From assembly GCA_021796315.1 (NCBI GenBank), contig JAJYOH010000063.1, forward strand, positions 1-16,909: a DNA stretch of 16,909 nucleotides, given 5' to 3'. Source of the DNA: Chloroflexota bacterium. GTDB taxonomy: Bacteria; Chloroflexota; Anaerolineae; Anaerolineales; Villigracilaceae. A model generated the notes under the pieces. The model did not search any database. It worked only from the letters and a program-made list of their open reading frames with translations, and was not told the DNA's origin. Below, one piece after another: positions 6,932 to 14,022 of the stretch; position 1 is the stretch's first letter, and every line of letters starts with the position of its first letter. The position numbers and the translations under genes were made by a program.

Positions 6932-6960
6932 AGTGTACAGCGATTTTAGGCGACGTTCAA
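6932..6960 (-). promoter_or_regulatory. sigma70-type promoter of the GAPFWFD membrane-protein gene
   Basis: On the minus strand TTGAAC (6960-6955) and TACACT (6937-6932) are separated by exactly 17 nt. The predicted start is near 6925, about 25 nt before ATG 6900, and the leader contains the GAGGAGG ribosome-binding site. Confidence 0.55.
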
Positions 6961-7009
6961 CCGTCAGTTATTTAAATTTGCTTTCAGGCCATGAAGTTGT
7001 TGAGTAATT

Positions 7010-7897
7010 TTAACCGTTCGGGATTTCTTCTGAATTGTGAGATTGATTGACGATATAAATTCCAGCCAGCGCGACCAGCCCGCCCAGGATTTGGACCAGG
7101 CTGGGGATTTCGCTCAAAAGCGGAATGGCGAGAATTGCCGTCATGATCGGTTGGCCGATCAAGGTCGGAGAGACGACGCGGGCAGGCAAATGTCCGAGCG
7201 CGTAGGAAACCGAAATGTATCCGATTGTCTGAGAGACGACGGCGGTAACAAGGAAGATAAGCCAGGTCGTCGCATCGTAGCCGAAGAATGCATTGCCTAA
7301 AATTAAATTGATGAAGACCATTGCGATGGATGCCGACACGCCGACCATCCACGTGTAACGGAATGGATCAATGTGCTGACGTCCGCGTTGAGTGGATAGC
7401 ATGTAGGACGCATAAAAAATGGCGGCGGCGCTCGCCATCAAATCGCCGATGCCCAAACGCGGGTGAAGCAGAAAATCGCTGCCCATGATCAAGGCCGCGC
7501 CTGCCAATGCCAGCGCAAGACCGAACCAAAAAACTCCTGATAATTTTTCGCGAAAGATCGACCACGCTCCCAGCGCGACCCACAGCGGAGCGGTATTGCC
7601 AAGCAGGGTTGCGTTGGCGGCAGTTGTATAAGCCAGCGATGTATTCCAGAAGGAAAAATCACCGGCAGTGAAAACACCGGCGAGAATGGGAAATATCAAA
7701 ATTGCGCGCGAGATCGGCGCTTCAGTTTTTTGCCGTCGAAGGAAAAAAGGGGTGAGGATTATGGTCGAGAAAAGCAGACGATACAGGCCGGTGATGGGTC
7801 CGGGTGCGTGCGCCCAGCGCACGAACATTGCCGACAGACTTAAGGATAATATTCCCACACCGAGCGCGATGTACGGAAGCCATTTTGAATTTTTCAT
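7010..7897 (-). CDS. EamA/DMT-superfamily transporter
   Basis: The 295-residue protein is almost wholly hydrophobic, with about ten membrane helices arranged as two EamA repeats (about 9-140 and 150-285). The first repeat shows the usual RWAHAPGPITGLYRLLFS and NATLLGNTAPLWVALGAW motifs. The second shows YALGHLPARVVSPTLIGQPIMTAIL. Drug/metabolite transporters of this type usually export amino acids or other small metabolites, and the substrate cannot be told. There is no Shine-Dalgarno before ATG 7897, but an extended -10 box lies six bases upstream and overlaps the stop codon of the HAD gene. It could therefore be read both from its own leaderless transcript and from the upstream operon. Confidence 0.88.
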   Translation of the reverse strand: MKNSKWLPYIALGVGILSLSLSAMFVRWAHAPGPITGLYRLLFSTIILTPFFLRRQKTEAPISRAILIFPILAGVFTAGDFSFWNTSLAYTTAANATLLGNTAPLWVALGAWSIFREKLSGVFWFGLALALAGAALIMGSDFLLHPRLGIGDLMASAAAIFYASYMLSTQRGRQHIDPFRYTWMVGVSASIAMVFINLILGNAFFGYDATTWLIFLVTAVVSQTIGYISVSYALGHLPARVVSPTLIGQPIMTAILAIPLLSEIPSLVQILGGLVALAGIYIVNQSHNSEEIPNG

Positions 7898-7903
7898 GCG
7901 CGG

Positions 7904-7912
7904 ATTCTATCA
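7904..7912 (-). promoter_or_regulatory. extended -10 promoter of the EamA gene, leaderless geometry
   Basis: On the minus strand TGATAGAAT is an extended -10 element whose TGA is also the stop codon of the upstream HAD gene. It ends six bases before ATG 7897, the same spacing as at rarA. No -35 box is visible. Confidence 0.5.
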
Positions 7913-8638
7913 CGCTGATAGAAGCGCCGGGATCTCGCTCAATGTGGATACGACCGCGTCGGGCCGGACCTGGCGGCGGGTTACCGTTTTTTTGACTCGC
8001 CGCGTGACCCAGACGCTGTTCATTCCAACCCCGCGCGCACCGACGATGTCTGCGTCAAATGTGTCGCCGACCATCACGGCTTGCTCCGCCGAAACTTGAA
8101 AATGATTCAGCGCGGCGTGGAATATTCCGGGATGCGGTTTGCGTTTGCCGAATGCTGCGGATGAAATGATGAATTCAAAATAAGGGCGGATATTTGCCTT
8201 GTCGATTAGTGCGTATGTGTTTTGATTGTCCGCGCCGTTGGAGATAATGCCAAGACGAAACCCGCGCTGTTTGAGCGTGTCCAACACGGGGATGGCGTCA
8301 TCTTCTGCAAACCAGTTGGCCTGTGTGATGCGATACATCGAGCGCAGAGATGTGTGCAACTCTTCGTCAGAAAGATGAATGTCGTTCTTATTCAACAAGT
8401 CGCGCAAAATAAATCCAATGCCCGGCTCATCGAGATCGTTTTCGCGCAATTTATAGTAAAGCTGAAATAAGGTTTTGTATTTGCCATAAAGTTCGCTGGG
8501 CGCCAGCTTTACACCGCAGCCGTGCAAAGAGTTCCACAGGGCCTTGTCTGCGCGCAGATATAAATTTTCCCAGGGTTCTTTGTCGTAGACGAGTGTGTTG
8601 CCGAGATCGAAAAGAACCACGTAGATTGGAGTTTTCAT
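7910..8638 (-). CDS. HAD-superfamily hydrolase (subfamily IA)
   Basis: This 242-residue protein has all four HAD motifs. Motif I is LFDLGNTLV (nucleophile D11), motif II is IISNGADN, motif III is the lysine in GKRKPHPGIF, and motif IV is MVGDTFDADIVGA. The region between motifs I and II is an alpha-helical cap, as in phosphatases and dehalogenases of subfamily IA. In motif I the second position of the usual DxD is glycine (DLGNT). This is tolerated in some phosphatases of the group, such as YihX-type proteins, so loss of activity is not implied. ATG 8638 is the family start. A much longer open frame to 9013 runs antisense-like through the CPBP gene and is not used. It sits 11 bases after the CPBP stop. 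Confidence 0.88.
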   Translation of the reverse strand: MKTPIYVVLFDLGNTLVYDKEPWENLYLRADKALWNSLHGCGVKLAPSELYGKYKTLFQLYYKLRENDLDEPGIGFILRDLLNKNDIHLSDEELHTSLRSMYRITQANWFAEDDAIPVLDTLKQRGFRLGIISNGADNQNTYALIDKANIRPYFEFIISSAAFGKRKPHPGIFHAALNHFQVSAEQAVMVGDTFDADIVGARGVGMNSVWVTRRVKKTVTRRQVRPDAVVSTLSEIPALLSA

Positions 8639-8646
8639 CGGGGTGA

Positions 8647-8652
8647 ATTTTA
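8647..8652 (-). promoter_or_regulatory. possible -10 box for the HAD gene
   Basis: TAAAAT on the minus strand ends eight bases before ATG 8638, and no Shine-Dalgarno is present. It overlaps the stop codon of the CPBP gene, so the HAD gene may instead rely on read-through from the operon. Confidence 0.3.
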
Positions 8653-9558
8653 ACGGGAAATGCGCGGGCGTGTGTAAAGGTAAATTAGAACGGCTCCCAG
8701 CGCGAGGGCGGGAAGAACGATGAGTCCCGCTTCGGGACCAAACGCGCCGCCCGTCCAAATTTCCGGCCCGGTGACGGAGATGTGAGTCAGCGGATAAATG
8801 TCCAACCCCGAAACCGGGAAGCCAAAGACAACTCCCTCGAAGAAATTCCAGCCTATGTGCAGGCCGATGGAAAGCCAAAGTTGTTTGGTGCGAATGTAAC
8901 CATAAGCAAGGAAAAGACCTGCGAAGAAAATTCCCGCCGCGCTGACCCAGGCGGCGTTGGGATTGCCAAGGTGAAGAAGCCCGAAGATGATCGATGAAAT
9001 GATCACGCCCCAAAAAAGATTGATGCCGCTGGCAATGGTTTGCAAATGATAGCCGCGGCTCAGAAGTTCTTCATTCCATCCGACGAGGATGAAGACAAAA
9101 AAGAACATCGCTGTTTGTAAAATGACGTTGGAAATCGGTTCGGCGTCCCAGGCGAAGGATTCAAATGTTAGCCAGCCCAATATTTTCATCGCGAAAAATA
9201 TGGAACCCATCATGATGAACGCGATAGCGATGCCCGCGAAAATATCGTAGAGCGTAAATTTATCCAGCTTGAAGCCAAGGCTTGCGAATGAACGTTTGTC
9301 GAGAAAACGACGGGCGATATATACCGATAATGTCACGCCGACCAATTCGGCAAACATGTTGGCAGTGAGGAATGGCGCGCCTGATAAGTCGCCGTGAAGA
9401 ACATAAACAAGGATTACGATGGGAATGCCGGCAATGAACGCGAGCACGACAAATAAAATCGTTTGGATTAACAAACGCCAGCCCGCACGCAGGCGAGGTT
9501 CATCGGGAGAAATAAAGATTTTGCTGATGGGCGAACGTTCAGGTGGATTTGAATCCAT
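8650..9558 (-). CDS. CPBP-family intramembrane metalloprotease (CAAX/Abi)
   Basis: The 302-residue protein has about eight hydrophobic segments. It keeps the catalytic pattern of the CPBP (PF02517) glutamic intramembrane proteases: E163-E164-x3-R168 (NEELLSRGY), H196 in FGLLHLGNP, and H234...N238 in LHIGWNFFEG. These residues are complete, so it is likely active. Substrates in bacteria are mostly unknown; relatives process peptides or act in bacteriocin immunity. A good Shine-Dalgarno (AAGGTGA) precedes ATG 9558. The PspC-domain gene ends 19 bases upstream, pointing to an envelope-related two-gene unit that may read on into the HAD gene. Confidence 0.9.
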   Translation of the reverse strand: MDSNPPERSPISKIFISPDEPRLRAGWRLLIQTILFVVLAFIAGIPIVILVYVLHGDLSGAPFLTANMFAELVGVTLSVYIARRFLDKRSFASLGFKLDKFTLYDIFAGIAIAFIMMGSIFFAMKILGWLTFESFAWDAEPISNVILQTAMFFFVFILVGWNEELLSRGYHLQTIASGINLFWGVIISSIIFGLLHLGNPNAAWVSAAGIFFAGLFLAYGYIRTKQLWLSIGLHIGWNFFEGVVFGFPVSGLDIYPLTHISVTGPEIWTGGAFGPEAGLIVLPALALGAVLIYLYTRPRISR

Positions 9559-9577
9559 GTTTGGTCACCTTGGTGTT

Positions 9578-9772
9578 TTATGCATTCGGAACGATAAGCC
9601 ACAACAATAAATATAGACTTATTCCGGGGACTCCGCCGGGGATGGCGGCGATGATGAATGCCAATCTGAACCAGACCGGGGTGATACCGAAAAATTCTCC
9701 GAGACCACCGCAGACGCCAGCGATGACGCGATCCTGTCTGGAACGTCGTAATACTTTTCCTGTGTTACTCAT
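9578..9772 (-). CDS. PspC-domain small membrane protein
   Basis: The 64-residue protein is a stand-alone PspC domain. It has a basic N-terminus (LRRSRQDRVIAGVCGGLGEFFGI) with the family's AGVCGGLAEYFG-like motif, then WFRLAFIIAAIPGG and a final helix LYLLLWLIVPNA with the typical closing IVP. PspC proteins sense membrane stress in enterobacteria. Small stand-alone forms are common elsewhere and their role is less clear. A GGAGG Shine-Dalgarno lies a few bases before ATG 9772. It is the first gene of a unit with the CPBP protease. Confidence 0.9.
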   Translation of the reverse strand: MSNTGKVLRRSRQDRVIAGVCGGLGEFFGITPVWFRLAFIIAAIPGGVPGISLYLLLWLIVPNA

Positions 9773-9847
9773 GGTGCAGCCTCCGTTTATTAAATTTAAT
9801 TTGACACCATGACTTACGCCGAGCGCTTCCGCAGGTTGCGTTGAGAA

Positions 9848-10615
9848 TCATCCGCTTTTGAGATATATCCCCGATGGGTCGAGTTCTTCGCGCAGGATTT
9901 TTAATTCGTTCTCGGTGACGGGTTCGGTGGTCTTTAACTTGGACGCAGCCTTCAGATCCCAGCCGGTATTTTCTTTGGCCTGTTCGGCAGTTTTGCCGGG
10001 ATGAAGTGCGGTCAGAATCAGTTCGCCATTTTCGTCAGGTTCCATGAAACCGATATCTGTCACCACGCCGACCATGCCCGCGCCGCGTACGCCGGTTGCT
10101 TCACGCGATTTTTTTCCTTCAAGGAATCCGGCGGAAGTCATGAAATCCACTTTTTCGGGGAAGCGGCGCTTTTGATGCGGCGTCATCAGATAACAACGGT
10201 TTGCCCACGCCGCGATCTCCTGCGAGCCGCCTGAGCCGGGCAAACGAGTCTTCGGATGGTCGTAATCATTGCCGATGACAGTGGCGTTGATGTTTCCAAA
10301 TTTATCTATCTGTGCGCCGCCCATAAAGCCGACATCCACGTTGCCGCGCTGGAGATATAACGTAAAGATGTCGTACATGCTGACCACGGATAACGAACCG
10401 GTTACCAGCGTTGGGTCACCGATGGATAACGGTAGCCGTTCCGGCTCTGCCCCGATCACGCCCGCTTCATAGATCATGACCAGATTCGGAGCGTGAGTCC
10501 GCTTGGCGAGGTTGCAAGCCAGGTTGGGTTGTCCAACACCGACAAATACTACGTCGCCATCGCGCAATAAACGCGCGGCGTTTATGATCATTAATTCGGC
10601 TGAAGAATAGTCCAT
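9848..10615 (-). CDS. CoA-transferase subunit B, glutaconate CoA-transferase type
   Basis: The 255-residue protein is close in pattern to the beta subunit of glutaconate CoA-transferase (GctB) and to IpdB-type subunits. It has MIYEAGVIG with the expected catalytic glutamate at E50, equivalent to E54 of Acidaminococcus GctB as I recall it. It also has FMGGAQIDKFGNINATVIG (97 onward), HPKTRLPGSGG and KRRFPEKVDFMTSAG. Such class I enzymes move CoA between carboxylic acids. The acid used here is unknown; glutaconate, hydroxyglutarate or ring-degradation acids are candidates. It has an AGAGGA Shine-Dalgarno before ATG 10615. Its partner subunit lies over 2 kb upstream, separated by two unrelated genes, which is unusual. 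Confidence 0.9.
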   Translation of the reverse strand: MDYSSAELMIINAARLLRDGDVVFVGVGQPNLACNLAKRTHAPNLVMIYEAGVIGAEPERLPLSIGDPTLVTGSLSVVSMYDIFTLYLQRGNVDVGFMGGAQIDKFGNINATVIGNDYDHPKTRLPGSGGSQEIAAWANRCYLMTPHQKRRFPEKVDFMTSAGFLEGKKSREATGVRGAGMVGVVTDIGFMEPDENGELILTALHPGKTAEQAKENTGWDLKAASKLKTTEPVTENELKILREELDPSGIYLKSG

Positions 10616-10651
10616 TGTTTCCTCTGATATTTGATAATGATTTTTGTTTGC

Positions 10652-11758
10652 CTAATTTGGGTATAACCAGGCGACTACTTGATTTCGTCCGGCGTCTTTG
10701 GCTTTGTACATCGCATCATCCGCGTGGCGAATTAATTCCTGCAAAGATGTTTCTTCTTTTGACGAATATGGGCTTATACCAATGCTGATCGTGATATTTA
10801 CAAAGCCGGCATCCGTTTTTATCGGCGTGTGTTCCGTTGTTGAGCGCAGACGTTCGGCGATGTCGTGTGCCAATTCTGGCGAAGTGTCCGGCAATAAAAT
10901 GATGAATTCCTCCCCGCCCAAACGCGCCAGGATGTCTTCCCTCCGTAAAACTGTGGCGCATATTGCTACGCTTCCGTTCAATACCTGATCGCCGATGGTG
11001 TGACCGTAGGTATCGTTGATTTTTTTGAAGTGGTCGATGTCTATTAAAAGGATGGAAAATTCCTGTCCATCCCTGCGTCGCTCCAGCTCTGTTTGCGCAT
11101 GGTTTATAAAATACCGCCGGTTGAAAACGTTTGTAAGCGGGTCCATGTTGGCAAGTTCGGTCAATTGTGTTTTCGTCTTGTCCAGTTCCGCCATGACTCG
11201 CTGTTTCGTTCGTTCGTTGATCAGGATCGCAATTGCGATGACGGTGATACAAAAAGCCAGGTCTACTACACGGTCTATACTTTGGGGCGGGCGTGTGGTT
11301 ACATCGATCATGGATACCCGGTTGATGATGAACAAGCCAATGATCGTGGTGATACTGGCGATGCTCCAAAATAGCCCGGGCTTTGCTCCGCCCATGATCG
11401 CCGCGGCGACGGGCACGAAAGTGAGCCAGACCATTGCGGAAGAGTCGATGCCGCCTGTGTAAATCCCGGGGCCGACCAGGCAAAGGAACAATGCGACGGT
11501 CACCATCTGTGCTGCCAGCCGGACATGTTTTGTGCGTTGAACAATAATTAACGCGGCCAGGCTGATGAGTGTCGCCGCGAGTTGCAGGTAAACGGCCTGA
11601 ATGGGGTAACCTGACAGCCAATAATAAAATGTAAAAAACAATTCAAAGCTTGATCCTGTGATCGCGCCGTAGCGGGTGGCAGGCCCCAGGGTGGCTTGAT
11701 AGGATGATGTTGTTGCGTGGAGGGACTCATCCTTGAATCGCATTTTTGTACCGTTCAT
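10652..11758 (-). CDS. membrane GGDEF diguanylate cyclase
   Basis: The 368-residue protein has about six hydrophobic segments (between residues 37 and 181), a short coiled linker (185-203), and a GGDEF domain. The domain begins with the usual ANMDPLTNVFNRRYF and has DIDHFKKINDTYGH for metal and nucleotide binding. The active-site motif is GGEEF (281-285), a functional variant. An RxxD inhibitory site (R272-D275) precedes it at the standard five-residue distance, so product inhibition by c-di-GMP is likely. It should make c-di-GMP in response to an unknown membrane signal. Its start ATG overlaps the hydrolase stop (TAATG), so translation is coupled. CoA-transferase subunit B follows after 36 bases. 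Confidence 0.92.
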   Translation of the reverse strand: MNGTKMRFKDESLHATTSSYQATLGPATRYGAITGSSFELFFTFYYWLSGYPIQAVYLQLAATLISLAALIIVQRTKHVRLAAQMVTVALFLCLVGPGIYTGGIDSSAMVWLTFVPVAAAIMGGAKPGLFWSIASITTIIGLFIINRVSMIDVTTRPPQSIDRVVDLAFCITVIAIAILINERTKQRVMAELDKTKTQLTELANMDPLTNVFNRRYFINHAQTELERRRDGQEFSILLIDIDHFKKINDTYGHTIGDQVLNGSVAICATVLRREDILARLGGEEFIILLPDTSPELAHDIAERLRSTTEHTPIKTDAGFVNITISIGISPYSSKEETSLQELIRHADDAMYKAKDAGRNQVVAWLYPN

Positions 11759-12606
11759 TAGATTTTGGTATCTTCAAAAAACTTTTGCGTGATGTCGAAC
11801 ACTTCCTGCGGCCTTTCGAGCGGAAGCAGGTGGGTGGATTTTTCGAGCGCGACGATTTTGATCTTCGGATTCTTTTTCTGCTCGACCATCCGGGCAGTCG
11901 ATTCCCAAAAGGTATCCGTCTCCGCGCCGCGGATGATCAATGTCGGGACTTGGAGTTTTTTCAAACCATTCCACAGGTCCCAGTCGCGCCAGATGCCGGT
12001 GAAATAGATTCTCGATTCCCATTCCGGCGAATAGACTAATTCAAAGCCGCCGTTCGCTTTGGGTCTGGTGATGCCGTCGATGAATGTGCGCAGATTTTCG
12101 TCCGAGAAGAAGCGGAAGATGCCGCGACGGCGATAACCGTCGAAGACCTTGTCGAGATCATCGAATTCGCGGCGGCGCTTGAGCGCGCCTTGTATCAACG
12201 GATGCGCGCGATAACCGAGCCCGACTGTGCGCGCGAGATTCCATTCGAGCATGTAATAGCGCGGAAACAAAACCGGGTCCATCAAGACTAATGCGCGGAA
12301 ACGACTTGGTTCCATCAATGCGGCGCGCAAGGTGACGATGGCGCCGATGGAATGTCCCATGCCGATGACCGATTCGCGTTTTTGTTCGTCTAAAAAGTGA
12401 AGCAAATCATCGCTGAGCGGATGCCAATCTTTTATTTCTTCGGGCTTTGAGTTCGGCCAGAGCGGTCGAAGCAACATTCCGAAAGTGTGATATTGCGTTG
12501 CCAGTTTTTCAAGTAACGGTTTATAGCAGGCAGGCGGATAGCCATTGGCATGAAGAAAATATAATGGCGCGCCCGTGCCGCCGAAATCGAGAGAGGGTAT
12601 GTTCAT
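11758..12606 (-). CDS. alpha/beta hydrolase
   Basis: The 282-residue protein has the alpha/beta hydrolase core: the oxyanion motif HANGYPP (19-25), the nucleophile elbow GMGHSIGA with S86, and a late histidine (H259) in STHLLPLERP. The cap region is rich in aromatic and charged residues (about 120-195). It probably cleaves an ester, thioester or C-C bond of a small molecule. The neighbouring CoA-transferase genes would fit a thioesterase-like or ring-cleavage role (inference). The protein begins at the usual family position, so ATG 12606 is credible. It has no Shine-Dalgarno because the base just upstream already belongs to the repeat-bounded element described for 12605-12873. The GGDEF gene overlaps its stop codon. 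Confidence 0.87.
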   Translation of the reverse strand: MNIPSLDFGGTGAPLYFLHANGYPPACYKPLLEKLATQYHTFGMLLRPLWPNSKPEEIKDWHPLSDDLLHFLDEQKRESVIGMGHSIGAIVTLRAALMEPSRFRALVLMDPVLFPRYYMLEWNLARTVGLGYRAHPLIQGALKRRREFDDLDKVFDGYRRRGIFRFFSDENLRTFIDGITRPKANGGFELVYSPEWESRIYFTGIWRDWDLWNGLKKLQVPTLIIRGAETDTFWESTARMVEQKKNPKIKIVALEKSTHLLPLERPQEVFDITQKFFEDTKI

Positions 12607-12873
12607 CCGCTAATCCACGCTAATCTTCACGAATTTTGTACTGGGTTTCTGTCTCGCGTAAAATGCGCGGAGGTTGCTTGGTTGAACCGTGGCCGGTCAA
12701 CGCCAGCCGCCTCCATTCCAGTCTGCCATCTGTGCCAAAGTTCAACAGGAGGCCGACTTGTAAACCGCCTGCTTTCAAATGCCGCGCCAACAAAGGCGCA
12801 GACTTCGTCTTTCAAGATTAAGTCGACCATAATCCCTGAACTTATTCGCGTTTATTCGCGCAGATTAGCGGAT
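12605..12873. repeat. inverted-repeat-bounded degenerate element carrying a GxxExxR relic
   Basis: An 11-base perfect inverted repeat, ATCCGCTAATC at 12605-12615 and GATTAGCGGAT at 12863-12873, bounds this segment. The inner flanks also look like decayed copies of each other (CACGCTAATCTTCACG versus TTTATTCGCGCA on the opposite strand). The segment exactly fills the gap between subunit A of the CoA-transferase, whose TGA stop uses base 12873, and the alpha/beta hydrolase, whose ATG uses bases 12604-12606. Inside lies a broken GxxExxR gene. Repeats of the form CGCAGATTAGCGGAT are, to my knowledge, common next to GxxExxR genes, but that association is from memory. I read this as a decayed, dispersed repeat element. 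Confidence 0.6.
12620..12830 (-). pseudogene. internally deleted GxxExxR-family gene
   Basis: From ATG 12830 the frame reads MVDLILKDEVCAFVGAAFE, the standard start of GxxExxR proteins (PD-(D/E)XK-related, PF13366). At bases 12772-12774 the reading frame shifts by one base. The new frame then reads AGGLQVGLLLNFG followed by GRLEWRRLAL to a stop at 12620, which is the standard C-terminus of the same family (normally YLKATGLRVGLLLNFG...LEWKR). The middle of the protein, roughly 70 residues with the predicted catalytic core, is missing. The gene is therefore a deletion relic, not a functional product. The continuous frame across the junction gives a 67-residue ORF without family features after residue 19. 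Confidence 0.78.
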
Positions 12874-13775
12874 CAATATTCACCGTAATCAATTGGCTCG
12901 CTCATGCGAGATTTGATTTTTAGTTTGTTTCGTTTTTCTTCGCCGAGTTTCTGCCAATACTCTTCTCGATCTTTCACGCCGTAGACCCATTCATCAAGAT
13001 AGCTCTTCACGCTCCCGGCTGATTCGCTGATCTTATCCCATTGCAAGTAAAAATCATTATCGCGGTCGTAATAACCTTGCGCGTACGATGGATGACACGA
13101 ATACGGGACGTGACAAACCGCGTCTACAATCACAGATGGAATTAGGGTTCGATTCGGGTCGGACCTGATAACGGCCTGGTCCACGATTTCCTCGGCGGTC
13201 ACGATGACTTTTTTCGCGGCAAAGGCGGCTTCCTTTTGCTCGCCGATGATTCCCCAGAGATGTGAGTTGCCGTTCACATCCGCGCGCTGGACATGCACGA
13301 TGGCGACATCTGGATTCAATGCAGGCACGACGATCACATCCTTGCCGCCGAATGGATCGGGGATGCGCTTGATGTTTGGGTTTGATTTTTCAAGATCGGT
13401 TGCGCCGGTTTGATTCATCGGCAGAAACGGCAAACCTGAAGCGCCCGCCTGCAGGCGCGTGATCATGCCGAAGTGCGAATATTCCTCCCATTCGAGTTTG
13501 CCCTGCTCAATGGCAGAGCGGACGATTCGCAAACTTCCAACGCCGGGATTGCCCATGTATGAAAAGACGACTTTGCGGGCGCAGTTCGCGGCAACCATCT
13601 GGTCGTAGATCAAATCTGGAGTAGCGCGCGCCAGCACAAGGTCCCGCTTTTTGAGGCGCATGATTTCGTGTCCGGCTGCGAAAGGAATCAGGTGCGTGAA
13701 TCCCGCAGCGTAGACGATGTCGCCGTCGTTCACATATTTTGAAATTGCATCCGAGAGTGTGGTTAATTTTGACAT
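12873..13775 (-). CDS. CoA-transferase subunit A, glutaconate CoA-transferase/IpdA type
   Basis: The 300-residue protein matches the alpha subunit of class I CoA-transferases. It starts with LSDAISKYVNDGDIVYAAGF, the glycine-rich CoA-binding stretch appears as FSYMGNPGVGS, and a Q-A-G-x(3)-LPFLP motif (RLQAGASGLPFLPMN) follows. A central VPALNPDVAIVHVQRADVNGN segment and a C-terminal EEYWQKLG region complete the family pattern. It lacks the catalytic glutamate, which belongs to subunit B. It probably forms a heteromer with the product of 9848-10615. It begins four bases after the small membrane-protein gene and is likely translationally coupled to it. Its stop codon lies in the repeat element, so the last residue or residues may have been altered by it. 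Confidence 0.88.
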   Translation of the reverse strand: MSKLTTLSDAISKYVNDGDIVYAAGFTHLIPFAAGHEIMRLKKRDLVLARATPDLIYDQMVAANCARKVVFSYMGNPGVGSLRIVRSAIEQGKLEWEEYSHFGMITRLQAGASGLPFLPMNQTGATDLEKSNPNIKRIPDPFGGKDVIVVPALNPDVAIVHVQRADVNGNSHLWGIIGEQKEAAFAAKKVIVTAEEIVDQAVIRSDPNRTLIPSVIVDAVCHVPYSCHPSYAQGYYDRDNDFYLQWDKISESAGSVKSYLDEWVYGVKDREEYWQKLGEEKRNKLKIKSRMSEPIDYGEY

Positions 13776-13779
13776 AATC

Positions 13780-14022
13780 TCATTTCTTCGGTTCTTCTTT
13801 TTTCTTGCCTTCTCGCATTTTCTTTAGGTATGAAAAGCGTCCGCTGGGCGGCGGGGGTGGCTTGCGCCTGCGAATCAGCAAGCCAACAGCAACCAATAGC
13901 ACGGCCCAAAAAAGGTAATCGAAATCGGGCTGGTTGGCAAAATCGGTCGCAACGAACAGGATAAAAATCCCTATGCCGACCACGAGAAAATATGTGCCGA
14001 TGCGAAGAATAAAATCTTCCAT
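13780..14022 (-). CDS. small two-helix membrane protein with polyproline stretch
   Basis: This 80-residue protein has two hydrophobic helices (about 4-26 and 36-50). The second is followed by RRRK, five consecutive prolines (55-59), and a very basic, hydrophilic tail ending in EGKKKEEPKK. The arrangement suggests the tail is cytoplasmic by the positive-inside rule. I do not recognise a named family. It lies just after the dehydrogenase terminator and four bases before CoA-transferase subunit A, so it belongs to that unit. The start at 14022 has a weak CAGG ribosome-binding sequence. Another frame to 14053 is longer but carries no hydrophobic pattern and is rejected. Coding status rests on its clear membrane-helix pattern and tight spacing. 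Confidence 0.72.
   Translation of the reverse strand: MEDFILRIGTYFLVVGIGIFILFVATDFANQPDFDYLFWAVLLVAVGLLIRRRKPPPPPSGRFSYLKKMREGKKKEEPKK

Noticed and set aside
7668..8099. 143-codon plus-strand ORF
   Set aside because: It is antisense to the EamA and HAD genes, rich in Arg/Pro/Thr, with no family features.
8639..9013. Longer N-terminus for the HAD hydrolase
   Set aside because: The extension is the CPBP gene read in another frame and is low-complexity. The HAD motif I begins right after ATG 8638.
11016..11462. 148-codon plus-strand ORF
   Set aside because: It is antisense to the GGDEF cyclase coding region and is explained by codon shadowing.
12627..12830. Continuous 67-codon minus-strand ORF as a real small gene
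   Set aside because: Only its first 19 residues match GxxExxR. The rest is out of frame relative to the family C-terminus that is present in the next frame, so it is a frameshifted relic.
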